Part shown: piece after piece, positions 1 through 6,628 of the stretch
Numbering within the stretch: the first letter of the stretch is position 1
Layout of the letters: every line of letters begins with the position of its first letter
Assembly (NCBI GenBank): GCA_021781095.1
Contig: JAJXXM010000064.1
Span: forward strand, 1-9,892
Length of the DNA stretch: 9,892 nt
Source: a bacterium
Lineage (GTDB): Bacteria > Eremiobacterota > Eremiobacteria > Baltobacterales > Baltobacteraceae
Direction: 5' to 3'
Notes under the pieces: model-generated
Databases searched by the model: none
The model's input: the letters and a program-made list of their open reading frames with translations, nothing else
What the model was told of the DNA's origin: nothing
Translations under genes and position numbers: made by a program

Positions 1-30
1 GCGTTCCTCCAAGAGAAAAAGTTGGTGTAA
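1..30 (+). CDS. etfB: Electron transfer flavoprotein beta subunit, C-terminal fragment
   Basis: Only the last nine codons and the stop are in the window: reading from base 1 gives AFLQEKKLV then TAA. The stop shares its final A with the ATG of etfA (TAATG), the usual coupling of etfB and etfA. The short tail ending in a Lys-Lys-hydrophobic sequence fits the C-terminus of EtfB proteins, the subunit that binds AMP or FAD and docks to dehydrogenases. The identification rests mainly on the following etfA gene and this overlap, because nine residues alone are not diagnostic. The rest of the gene lies upstream of the window. Confidence 0.72.
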   Translation, partial: AFLQEKKLV

Positions 31-1004
31 TGAAAAACGTCATCGTCTACGTCGAACAGAAGAACGGAGCGACCCGCAAAGTCACGTTCGAGATGCTCAC
101 CGAGGCACGCAAGATCGCCGATGCGCTCGGCGGGCGTGCCGTCGCCGTCGTGCTCGGCTCCGGCGCCGCGCAGGTTGCCGAACAGATCAAAGGCTATCCG
201 ATCGACGCGATTCAGGTCGTGGAAGATCCCGCGGTCGAGAAATTCTTGCTCGATCCGATCGTGCAGTACGTCGAACTCGCGGCCCAAAAACTCGGCCCGT
301 CGCTGATCCTCGTTCCGAACACGCTTTCGGGGCGCGATCTCGCCGGTCGCCTGGTCGCACGCTTGAATGCCGGCATCGCCGCCGACGTCACCGAGATATC
401 GGCTGCGAACGGACGCGTCGAATGCGTTTCGCCGAAATTGGGCGGAGCGCTCGTAACGCATTGCGTGCTGCGCGCGGGCGAGTATGGAATCGCAACGATT
501 CGCCCGGGTGCCTTTACGGCAGCCCCCGGTGGGAGCGGAGCGCAGATCGAGCGACTCGACGTTTCGAACGCCACCTATCCCCTCGCCATCGAACGCGACG
601 TCGAAGAGGGCTCCGGCGAAATGGCGCTTGAAGAAGCGCCGGTCGTTATCGCCGGCGGGCGTGGTATGGGCGGCGCGGAGCCGTTCACCTCGATGCTCAA
701 GCCGCTCGCCGATGCATTCGGCGGCGCGGTCGGCGCGTCGCGCGCCGCCGCCGATGCCGGATGGGTGAGCTATAGTTTGCAGATCGGTCAGACCGGAAAG
801 ACCGTGAGCCCGCCGCTCTATATCGCCGTCGGCATCTCGGGTGCGATCCAACATAAAGTCGGCATGCGCGCCTCCGGAACGATCGTGGCGATCAACAAAG
901 ATGCCTCGGCTCCGATTGCGGAGTTCGCCGATCTCACCGTCGTCGGCGACGCCTTTGCAATCGTTCCCGAGTTGACCAAACTCGTCACGGCGGCGAAGCA
1001 GTGA
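30..1004 (+). CDS. etfA: Electron transfer flavoprotein alpha subunit
   Basis: EtfA pairs with EtfB in a soluble FAD-containing heterodimer that takes electrons from acyl-CoA and other dehydrogenases and passes them to the quinone pool or other acceptors. The 324-residue length is typical. Residues 1-190 form the alpha/beta nucleotide-hydrolase-like N-domain. The C-terminal FAD domain is complete: GRGMGG at 210-215, GASRAAADAGW at 235-245, the GQTGKTVSP stretch at 253-261, YIAVGISGAIQH at 264-275 and AINKD at 287-291, all standard EtfA FAD-binding signatures. The ATG overlaps the etfB stop, and the TGA overlaps the GTG of the next gene (GTGA), so it belongs to a tightly packed operon. Nothing here shows whether it is a classical or a bifurcating EtfA. 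Confidence 0.97.
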   Translation: MKNVIVYVEQKNGATRKVTFEMLTEARKIADALGGRAVAVVLGSGAAQVAEQIKGYPIDAIQVVEDPAVEKFLLDPIVQYVELAAQKLGPSLILVPNTLSGRDLAGRLVARLNAGIAADVTEISAANGRVECVSPKLGGALVTHCVLRAGEYGIATIRPGAFTAAPGGSGAQIERLDVSNATYPLAIERDVEEGSGEMALEEAPVVIAGGRGMGGAEPFTSMLKPLADAFGGAVGASRAAADAGWVSYSLQIGQTGKTVSPPLYIAVGISGAIQHKVGMRASGTIVAINKDASAPIAEFADLTVVGDAFAIVPELTKLVTAAKQ

Positions 1005-2521
1005 AGCCGCTGCGGATCGCGGCGCTCGTAGCGTTTTTCCTCGGCGCGCTCGTCCTTGCGGCTACGCCGCAGGCGAGCGCCGGTCTCTTCGGCCATAAAA
1101 AGGCCGCCGCGACCCCGTCGCCCTCGCCCTCCGCGCTGCCGACCGCGACGCCCGAACCGCCGAGCATTGCGATTCCGCGTCTGCAGGCACGCCTCAAGGC
1201 CCATCCGACGGACCGACAGGCGGCGCTCGAACTCGCCGGCGTCTATCTCAGCACCGGCCAGGCCGAGCAGGCACTCTCGCTGACGCAACAACTCTTGCAA
1301 GCCGGCAACAAAGACGCGCGCATTTACTATCTTGACGGTTACGCTCAGGAGCTCGTCGGTAATGCCGGCGCGGCGCTCGCCGATTTCCAAAGCGCCTCCG
1401 ATCTCGATCCGACCAACGTCGGCATTCTCTCGCAGCTCGCCGATCTGTACGCGCGCAGCGGGAAGTTCGATTTAGCCGAGCGCGTCGCCAAACGCGCGAT
1501 CGTCTTCCACAAAAAGAGCGCGCAGGCGTACGTCGCCCTCGGCGCCGTCTATGCCGACCAGCAAAAATACGATAAAGCGCTCGCCCAATTCGCGATCGCA
1601 CAAAAGCTCGATCCGAAGGATCCGACGCCGTCGTTACAGAGCGCGCGTATCTACCAGCAGCAGAAACAGCTTCCGAAAGCCCTCGCTGCGGTCCATCAAG
1701 CGCTGGCGATCTCTCCGGGCGACCTCGATTTGCTCCTTTTCCGCGCCTCGCTCTACGCGGCGCAGCACGACGACGCGAAAGCCATCCTCGCCTACGACGA
1801 CGCCGAATACGCCGCGACGAACGATTCGGATCGCGTTAAAGTGCTGATGGAGAAAGCGACGTTTCTTGCCGGCGAGAAGCAATATCCGCAGGCACTCGCG
1901 ATCTTCCAGGAGGCCCTGAAGAAATTTCCCGATAGCGCGGTGGCGCACGGAGCGATCGGAGATTACTACGCGCAGCAGAAAGACATGAAGGATGCTCGCG
2001 CACAGTGGCTTGCGGCGTTGAAGCTCGATCCGAGCAACCCGGCGGTTCTCGCGCGCCTCTCGCAGGATGCGCTCGGTCGGCACGACGCCGTCGCCGCGAC
2101 CACCTATCTCTCGAAGCTCGTCAAGGTGCGCCCGTCCGCGCAGAGTTACGCGATGCTCGGCCAGGTGTACTTCTACCGGAAGCTCTATAGCCAAGCGCGC
2201 GTTGCGTGCGAGCAGAGTTTCCAGGCCGATCGCCAGCCCGACACGTTGGGGTGCATCGCGAGCGCCGATTTCCATCTTCACAACTACGGCGAAGCGGCAC
2301 AGATCTTTACCGCGCTCGACAACAACGCGCCGGGCTACCTCGATCGCCAGCCCGACATGTTGATGGTGGCGGCGCAAACCTACGCGCGCAATAACGACAA
2401 AGCCAAGGCGATCCTCGCGTACCGCCGGGTGCTGCGCGTCGCCGCGCGCAACTCGCCGAATTATCGGCAAGCGCTCGCGGGCCTGAAGGCGCTCTCGAAG
2501 AAGCCGAGTTCGCGCCGATAG
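1001..2521 (+). CDS. Exported TPR-repeat protein
   Basis: A 506-residue protein with an N-terminal signal peptide (positive MKPLR, hydrophobic core about 6-21, likely cleavage after ASA at residue 27). A proline/threonine/serine-rich linker follows (about 36-57). From about residue 70 to 485 there are roughly ten or eleven tandem tetratricopeptide-like helical hairpins. They can be recognised by the recurring spacing of Ala/Gly/Tyr and the LDP turns (LDPTN near 135, LDPKD near 203, LDPSN near 342). TPR arrays are protein-binding scaffolds; the signal peptide puts this one in the periplasm or outside. The GTG start overlaps the etfA stop and gives a sensible signal peptide, so it was chosen despite a weak ribosome-binding site. 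No catalytic domain is visible and no specific partner can be named. Its place between etfA and a deacetylase gene implies co-transcription but not necessarily joint function. Confidence 0.88.
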   Translation: MKPLRIAALVAFFLGALVLAATPQASAGLFGHKKAAATPSPSPSALPTATPEPPSIAIPRLQARLKAHPTDRQAALELAGVYLSTGQAEQALSLTQQLLQAGNKDARIYYLDGYAQELVGNAGAALADFQSASDLDPTNVGILSQLADLYARSGKFDLAERVAKRAIVFHKKSAQAYVALGAVYADQQKYDKALAQFAIAQKLDPKDPTPSLQSARIYQQQKQLPKALAAVHQALAISPGDLDLLLFRASLYAAQHDDAKAILAYDDAEYAATNDSDRVKVLMEKATFLAGEKQYPQALAIFQEALKKFPDSAVAHGAIGDYYAQQKDMKDARAQWLAALKLDPSNPAVLARLSQDALGRHDAVAATTYLSKLVKVRPSAQSYAMLGQVYFYRKLYSQARVACEQSFQADRQPDTLGCIASADFHLHNYGEAAQIFTALDNNAPGYLDRQPDMLMVAAQTYARNNDKAKAILAYRRVLRVAARNSPNYRQALAGLKALSKKPSSRR

Positions 2522-2527
2522 TCGTGC

Positions 2528-2532
2528 AAGGG
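2528..2532 (+). promoter_or_regulatory. Ribosome-binding site of the deacetylase-family gene
   Basis: AAGGG lies 8 bases before the GTG at 2541, inside the 19-base gap after the TPR gene. It supports the GTG start, which also places the conserved N-terminal HPESPDR motif at the expected distance from the start of the protein. Confidence 0.6.
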
Positions 2533-2540
2533 CTCCGTTC

Positions 2541-3554
2541 GTGAGAGTCGTCACCGACATCGCGCTCGGAGCCCACCTTCGCGGCAGCACGCACCCGGAA
2601 TCACCGGATCGTGTGGAGCGCGTTGCGTCGATGCTCCGCGAACATCCCGGCATAACGCTGGTCGAAGAAGACGTCGAGGCCGACGTTGCGACGCTGAGCC
2701 TCGTGCACCCACAGCGCTACATCGATCTCGTCGCGCGCGAATGCGAAGAAGCCGAGGGATTCTGCGATCTCTCCACCGGCGACGTCCTCGTCGATGCGAG
2801 CTCGTTCTCGGTCGCGCGCCGGGCTGCGGGCAGTGCGCTGCGCGCGTACGAATGGACCCAACGCGACGGCGCTCCGAGCTTTGCGCTCGTGCGGCCGCCG
2901 GGTCACCATGCCGAGCCCGCGCGCGGCATGGGCTTCTGCATTTTCAATAACGTCGGCGTGGTCGCGCGCAGCATTCATGCGAGAACGGGTGCGCGCGTTG
3001 CGATCCTGGATATCGATTATCACCATGGAAATGGGACGCAGGCGCTGGTCGGCGAGGGCATTTCGTATGTCTCCTCGCACGCGTGGCCCGCATATCCGGG
3101 AACCGGCGGCCCCGGCGAGCAGGCGCGTACGGCGAGCGGCGACGTCCTGATCAATCTGCCGATCGATCCGCGCGGGATCTCCACCGAAGGCTTCGTCGCA
3201 CTCTGGGAACGCGTCGCCGCGTTCGTCGAACGGCGCGTGCGCCCCGAGGCGATCGTTGTCAGTGCGGGATTCGATTACGTTCGCGGAGACCCGGTTGGCG
3301 ATCTCGGCGTCGACCGGAGCGCGGCGGGAGCGTTGGCGCGGGTCTTCGCCGGGCTCGCCGGGCGCCTCGATGCGCCGTTGCTCTACGTTCTTGAAGGCGG
3401 CTACGATGTTGCGAACGTCACCGCTTCGATTCTGGAGATCGCCGCCGTGCACGATCTTGGCATTGCCGATGAAAGCGGAGCTGCGGCCGGGGCGGTTCCC
3501 GCATCGCTCCAACGCATTCTCGACCGCGTCGAAAGGGAGTTTTCAGGCGCGTGA
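2541..3554 (+). CDS. Histone deacetylase family (AcuC/HdaH-like) zinc amidohydrolase
   Basis: A 337-residue arginase/deacetylase-fold enzyme, complete and with its catalytic site intact. Family landmarks in order: HPESPDR at 18-24; RPPGHHA at 118-124 with the catalytic His pair H122/H123; GFCIFNN at 131-137; DIDYHHGNGTQ at 157-167 supplying zinc ligands D159 and H161; YPGTG at 185-189; SAGFD at 241-245 supplying the third zinc ligand D245; and LEGGYD at 284-289 with the transition-state Tyr Y288. Known members remove acetyl or similar acyl groups from lysines, polyamines or small amides; the substrate cannot be read from sequence. There is no signal peptide, so it is cytoplasmic. It lies 19 bases after the TPR gene, probably in the same transcript as etfBA. 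This could connect acyl metabolism to protein or polyamine deacetylation, which is inference only. Confidence 0.94.
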   Translation: MRVVTDIALGAHLRGSTHPESPDRVERVASMLREHPGITLVEEDVEADVATLSLVHPQRYIDLVARECEEAEGFCDLSTGDVLVDASSFSVARRAAGSALRAYEWTQRDGAPSFALVRPPGHHAEPARGMGFCIFNNVGVVARSIHARTGARVAILDIDYHHGNGTQALVGEGISYVSSHAWPAYPGTGGPGEQARTASGDVLINLPIDPRGISTEGFVALWERVAAFVERRVRPEAIVVSAGFDYVRGDPVGDLGVDRSAAGALARVFAGLAGRLDAPLLYVLEGGYDVANVTASILEIAAVHDLGIADESGAAAGAVPASLQRILDRVEREFSGA

Positions 3555-3559
3555 CGCGC
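3547..3559. terminator. Small GC hairpin at the convergent gene junction
   Basis: GCGCG (3547-3551) and CGCGC (3555-3559) can pair around the TGA stop codon of the deacetylase gene, giving a 5-bp stem with a 3-base loop. There is no T-run on either side, so it is not a standard intrinsic terminator. It is noted because the two convergent genes have only 7 bases between their stop codons and nothing else there could separate their transcripts. Confidence 0.25.
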
Positions 3560-3561
3560 GG

Positions 3562-4581
3562 CTAGGGAGCGACCGAGGCGGCGATTTTCGCGAGTTCCTT
3601 GGCATCGAGCGAGCCGACGAGCACGTAGTGCATCCCGTTCTTCGACCACGAAAGGAGCGAGGTCGATCCGCGCGAGGCGAGCTTCGCCGGGATGTTACCG
3701 ACCCGCAGCGTGCGCACGTGAAGGCCATCGAGATCGAGCGAGGCACCCGCATTTTCGAAGAGCGAGATCATACGTATGCCGTCCGAGTAGAGGAGATGCG
3801 CTTGCGGGACGCCCTCGTCGGTCGTGCGGTCGGCGGCGACGGCGATGAAGCCGTCGGGCAGATAATGGGGGCGCTGCGCTTTGAAGGGCAGGCTTCGAAG
3901 GACTGCGGCGATATCGTTCGACGGGCGGTGATGGAGCGTACGATCGACGCGCTTGAGATCGCTGGGAATGGCAAAGACGCCCGCCGGAATATCCTTGGCG
4001 TAGGCGAGATTTTCGAAGCGCTGCTCGCCGAGCAGCGCGCCGTCGTCACCGAAGACTTTCCGCTCGAGGACGAGATGGCTGCGCGCGTCGAGCCAGAGCC
4101 GCATCATCGTATTCCCGGTATAGGTATTGACGAGTGCGACGATGTCGACGGGAAAGCCGAGCAGGTGCCCCGTTCCTTGTTGCACCGGACGATAGTTGCG
4201 CAGCATGAGGCCGACGTTGTCGGCGATGACGATACGGTCGTCGAGCGCGCGATTCCGTTCGACGAGGACGCGATGGTGCTGCGGATCGAGCACGTAGGTG
4301 GTATCGCCGTGCTCGATCTCCGTCTCGCCGAACGCCGAGTGCGGCACGATGTACCAGCGATGCGTGAGATCGGGGGCGCGGTGTTCGACGCGAAATACCG
4401 TCGCCTGCGTTCCGTGCGTGCCGAAGCGAATGCTCTCGATCTCGCCGACGTAACTGACGACGTGCGGTGCCTGCAGCGCCGCGCGAAGCAGCGGCGTGGC
4501 GTCGCGCTGCGCGGCAAGGGCTACCCCAGGGAGGAGCAGCACGGTCGCGGCCACGGCGGCCGCGAGGTTACGGAGCGGCAT
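3562..4581 (-). CDS. RseB/MucB-like periplasmic regulator of an ECF sigma pathway
   Basis: A 339-residue exported protein. Residues 1-24 are a signal peptide ending in ALA|A. Residues of about 30-210 look like the LolA-like N-terminal domain of MucB/RseB: SYVGEIES near 43, then alternating strands including GDTTYVLDP (92-100) and a WLDARSHLVLERKVFGDDG stretch (163-181), the part of this fold that describes a hydrolysed-lipid-like pocket in known members. A smaller C-terminal domain (about 235-339) has LPDGF at 241-245, YSDGIRMISLFEN at 265-277 and a final NGMHYVLVGSLD strand pair, resembling RseB C-terminal or DUF4367 domains. In RseB systems this protein binds the anti-sigma factor and protects it from proteolysis. 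The gene overlaps the anti-sigma gene by 14 bases, and GAGGG sits 3 bases before its ATG. Function is inferred from fold resemblance plus gene order. Confidence 0.78.
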   Translation of the reverse strand: MPLRNLAAAVAATVLLLPGVALAAQRDATPLLRAALQAPHVVSYVGEIESIRFGTHGTQATVFRVEHRAPDLTHRWYIVPHSAFGETEIEHGDTTYVLDPQHHRVLVERNRALDDRIVIADNVGLMLRNYRPVQQGTGHLLGFPVDIVALVNTYTGNTMMRLWLDARSHLVLERKVFGDDGALLGEQRFENLAYAKDIPAGVFAIPSDLKRVDRTLHHRPSNDIAAVLRSLPFKAQRPHYLPDGFIAVAADRTTDEGVPQAHLLYSDGIRMISLFENAGASLDLDGLHVRTLRVGNIPAKLASRGSTSLLSWSKNGMHYVLVGSLDAKELAKIAASVAP

Positions 4582-5053
4582 TCCCTCGATCGCTTGCGAG
4601 GACGATCGGTGCTTGCGAACTCTCCTCGAACGGCTCGGTCGCCATCAATGCGGCGTGATCGCGGAGATCGTGGAGCGCGTTGATCTGCGAGCCGGGGTGA
4701 TGGAGACGCGGCAGAACGACCGGCGCGAGGAACGCAGCGACCGCGAAGAAGAGCGCCGCCGGCACCGCAATCGTCGGGCGCCACCAGGCGAGAAGCCCCT
4801 CGAAGAACCGCGAACGTTCCCGTTCGCGGGCGCGGGCGAGCGTCGCTGCGGCGAAGCCGAGCGGCAGTTCGAACGCCTCGCTGCGTGCGTGCGCGCGCAC
4901 GAGTTCGGTAAGGCGTGCCTCTTCGTCGTGGATCGCGGCGCAGGGCGCGCAGCGTTCGATATGCGCGAGAATGGCGGCATCGGCACCCGGTTCGAGGGCG
5001 CCATGCTGGAAGTCGATCAGTTCTTCGCGAGTTGGATGGCGATCGGTAGTCAT
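4568..5053 (-). CDS. Zinc-type (ZAS) membrane-anchored anti-sigma factor
   Basis: A 161-residue single-pass protein. The N-terminal cytoplasmic part has the zinc-binding anti-sigma signature H31-x3-C35-x2-C38 (HIERCAPC), with an upstream His at residue 6 at the spacing expected for the fourth ligand. A charged, probably helical stretch follows (about 44-85), then one transmembrane segment at about 93-114 (starting WWRPTIAVPA), and a short extracytoplasmic tail of about 45 residues. Such proteins hold their cognate sigma factor inactive until a redox change or regulated proteolysis releases it. The ATG overlaps the sigma-factor stop (ATGA) and has no clear ribosome-binding site, so translational coupling with the sigma gene is likely. 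Its tail could be where the downstream RseB-like protein docks, by analogy with RseA; that is inferred. Confidence 0.9.
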   Translation of the reverse strand: MTTDRHPTREELIDFQHGALEPGADAAILAHIERCAPCAAIHDEEARLTELVRAHARSEAFELPLGFAAATLARARERERSRFFEGLLAWWRPTIAVPAALFFAVAAFLAPVVLPRLHHPGSQINALHDLRDHAALMATEPFEESSQAPIVLASDRGNAAP

Positions 5054-5613
5054 ACGTTTGAATATTTCAGCACGAGGCGACGGAGTTGGTTACGAGCACG
5101 GTGCAAGCGCGATCGTACCGTGCCGATCGAGCAGCCCATGATCTCGGAGATTTCTTGATAGCTGTACTCCTCGATATCCGCAAGGGTGAGCACCTGGCGC
5201 TGGTCCGGGGAGAGCGCGTCGAGCGCTTTTGCCATAGTTTCGCTATACTGCCCCTCGAGGTACTCCTCGATCGGCTCCACGGCGAGCGGGCGCTCGCCTC
5301 CCCATTCCTGCGGTGCGTTATCCTCTGGGATCTCATCGTAATAACGTCCTTTTCGTCGCCGAAGTTCGTCGCGATGCAAGTTTGTGATAATTCGATAGAG
5401 CCAGGCCTGAAACGAGGTCCCCGGCGTGAAGCTGCGCCAGGCTCGGTAGACGCGGATGAAGGCCTCCTGAACCAGGTCGCGGGCGTCGGGCTCGTTGCGC
5501 GTGAGGCGGTAGGCGTAGGAATAGGCAATCGAACCGTACTGTTCGATCGCTCGTTCTAAAAAAGCCGCCTGTTCGGCGCTCGGCGCTTCGATGGCCTTTC
5601 GCGGTGCTCCCAC
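5050..5613 (-). CDS. ECF-type RNA polymerase sigma factor (RpoE/SigW-like)
   Basis: A 187-residue group 4 sigma factor with only regions 2 and 4. Region 2 spans about 24-90 and includes ARDLVQEAFIRVYRAW (44-59), which binds core polymerase, and SFQAWLYRIITNLHRDELRRRK (67-88), which melts and reads the -10 element. An acidic linker (about 91-125) leads to region 4 (about 126-183) with LSPDQRQVL and the helix-turn-helix YQEISEIMGCSIGTVRSRLHRAR that reads the -35 element. The GTG at 5613 is the first possible start: an in-frame TGA lies at 5629-5631. A GAGGA sits 12 bases before it, longer than ideal. The gene is followed directly by its presumed anti-sigma and an RseB-like gene, so it should control an envelope or stress regulon. 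No convincing ECF promoter for autoregulation is visible in the 52-base upstream gap. Confidence 0.95.
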   Translation of the reverse strand: MGAPRKAIEAPSAEQAAFLERAIEQYGSIAYSYAYRLTRNEPDARDLVQEAFIRVYRAWRSFTPGTSFQAWLYRIITNLHRDELRRRKGRYYDEIPEDNAPQEWGGERPLAVEPIEEYLEGQYSETMAKALDALSPDQRQVLTLADIEEYSYQEISEIMGCSIGTVRSRLHRARNQLRRLVLKYSNV

Positions 5614-5652
5614 GGGCGTTGGGGTTCCTCACCAGGCATGCGAGAAGCCTGC

Positions 5653-5675
5653 CGAGCGCTCCTTGCTAGCGCTCG
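5653..5675 (-). other. Inverted repeat overlapping the SCO-gene stop codon
   Basis: CGAGCGCT (5653-5660) and AGCGCTCG (5668-5675) form a perfect 8-bp inverted repeat with a 7-base loop. It covers the end of the SCO gene and the start of the gap to the sigma gene. No T-run follows on the minus strand, so a Rho-independent terminator is not supported. It could reduce read-through, protect a processed 3' end, or be chance in GC-rich DNA. Confidence 0.35.
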
Positions 5676-6613
5676 CGCATGAGCCGGCGGGCGAGGCGCC
5701 AGAGGATCCACGTTACCGCCAGGGCGATCAGCGAAATTAAGACGATGTCGAGTATCACGATGCCGGCGTATTCGCTGCCGCCGCATGCCGCAACGATGCT
5801 GGCGACGAGCGAGAGTTCGAAGAGTTCGAACGGATTGCTCGTCTCGCCGTCGATCGAACGAGCCTCGGCGAGCGCGCCGCCGGCGACCCACGCGGCGCTA
5901 CGGGCGATAAAGGCGACGCGCCCGTTGGGACCGACGATAAAGAGTTCGTCGTTATGAACGTAATGCCCGGTCGTATCTTCGATCGACGAAATCACGAAGC
6001 GATCGAGGAGCGATTGTACCGTCGATCCGGTGCCTGTGGCGAGCGTCCAACGCGATGGATTCGCACCGAAACGGATGCCGTAGTTTTTCAGCACGGCTGG
6101 AGAATCGTAGGTGGGATCGATGGAAATTTCCAACAAGTGCAAGTGTTTGGGATCGATCTGCGATTGGAGCCGCGCAAATTTCGCGCTCGTGAGGGGGCAG
6201 AGATCGCCGGGAGGGCAACGCGTATAGATAAAACTGAGCAGCAGCGTTTTTCCACGAAATGCCGTCGAAAGGTTGAATGGATGTCCGGCGGCGTCGACCA
6301 GCGTGGCGTCGGGCAGATAACTTCCCAAGTCGATCGGAATGACTTTACCGCGCGCGGGAAGCCCCGCGATGAACGGGCGCGCCGGCACCGCATCGCGCAG
6401 CGTCCACGGGTGCGTCGAGCGATCGAGCAGGCCGTCGATCCCGAGGCCCGGGCGCAGACTCGCCGCTCGCGGAACGCGCAAGCGATAGGTTCCCGCATCG
6501 AGTTGTAGCGTCGCTCCGCGCGTGCTCGCGATAACGGTCTGTCGCGGTGCGACGGCGAGCACCGTTGCGTGAATGGGGAGGAGCGAGAGCACCAAGAGGA
6601 GCGGGTACATCAC
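5666..6613 (-). CDS. SCO1/SenC/PrrC-family thioredoxin-fold protein with C-terminal membrane anchor
   Basis: A 315-residue exported protein. The N-terminus is hydrophobic (about 3-21) and works as a signal peptide or anchor. Residues 28-100 form a beta-rich region before the catalytic domain. The SCO domain runs from about 100 to 255: SFIYTRCPPGDLCP at 127-140 gives the Cys pair C133/C139 (C-x5-C rather than the common C-x3-C), and H220 in HNDELFIVGPNGR is the third expected copper ligand. SCO proteins deliver copper to the CuA site of cytochrome oxidase or act as thiol-disulfide reductases. A transmembrane helix lies at about 283-305, followed by a basic tail, an unusual addition. The start is GTG at 6613 or ATG at 6610; an in-frame stop at 6629-6631 excludes anything further upstream. 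It starts 15 bases after the Nramp gene ends, so it is probably co-transcribed with it. No oxidase gene is in the window. Confidence 0.88.
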   Translation of the reverse strand: MMYPLLLVLSLLPIHATVLAVAPRQTVIASTRGATLQLDAGTYRLRVPRAASLRPGLGIDGLLDRSTHPWTLRDAVPARPFIAGLPARGKVIPIDLGSYLPDATLVDAAGHPFNLSTAFRGKTLLLSFIYTRCPPGDLCPLTSAKFARLQSQIDPKHLHLLEISIDPTYDSPAVLKNYGIRFGANPSRWTLATGTGSTVQSLLDRFVISSIEDTTGHYVHNDELFIVGPNGRVAFIARSAAWVAGGALAEARSIDGETSNPFELFELSLVASIVAACGGSEYAGIVILDIVLISLIALAVTWILWRLARRLMRER

Positions 6614-6628
6614 TCCACGATACTGCTT

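Noticed and set aside
1634..2653. A 339-codon minus-strand open frame opposite the TPR gene
   Set aside because: The plus-strand protein has a signal peptide and regular TPR spacing; the antisense translation is Arg-rich without motifs.
3256..4683. A 475-codon open frame on the plus strand running from inside the deacetylase gene across the RseB-like gene
   Set aside because: It is antisense to, or out of frame with, two genes with clear family motifs. Its translation is highly charged with no recognisable domain, as expected from GC-rich antisense frames.
5614..5631. Possible ECF promoter for sigma autoregulation (GGAACC on the minus strand)
   Set aside because: The GGAAC would place its -10 element inside the coding sequence, and no matching -10 is seen at 16-17 bases; it overlaps the ribosome-binding site instead.
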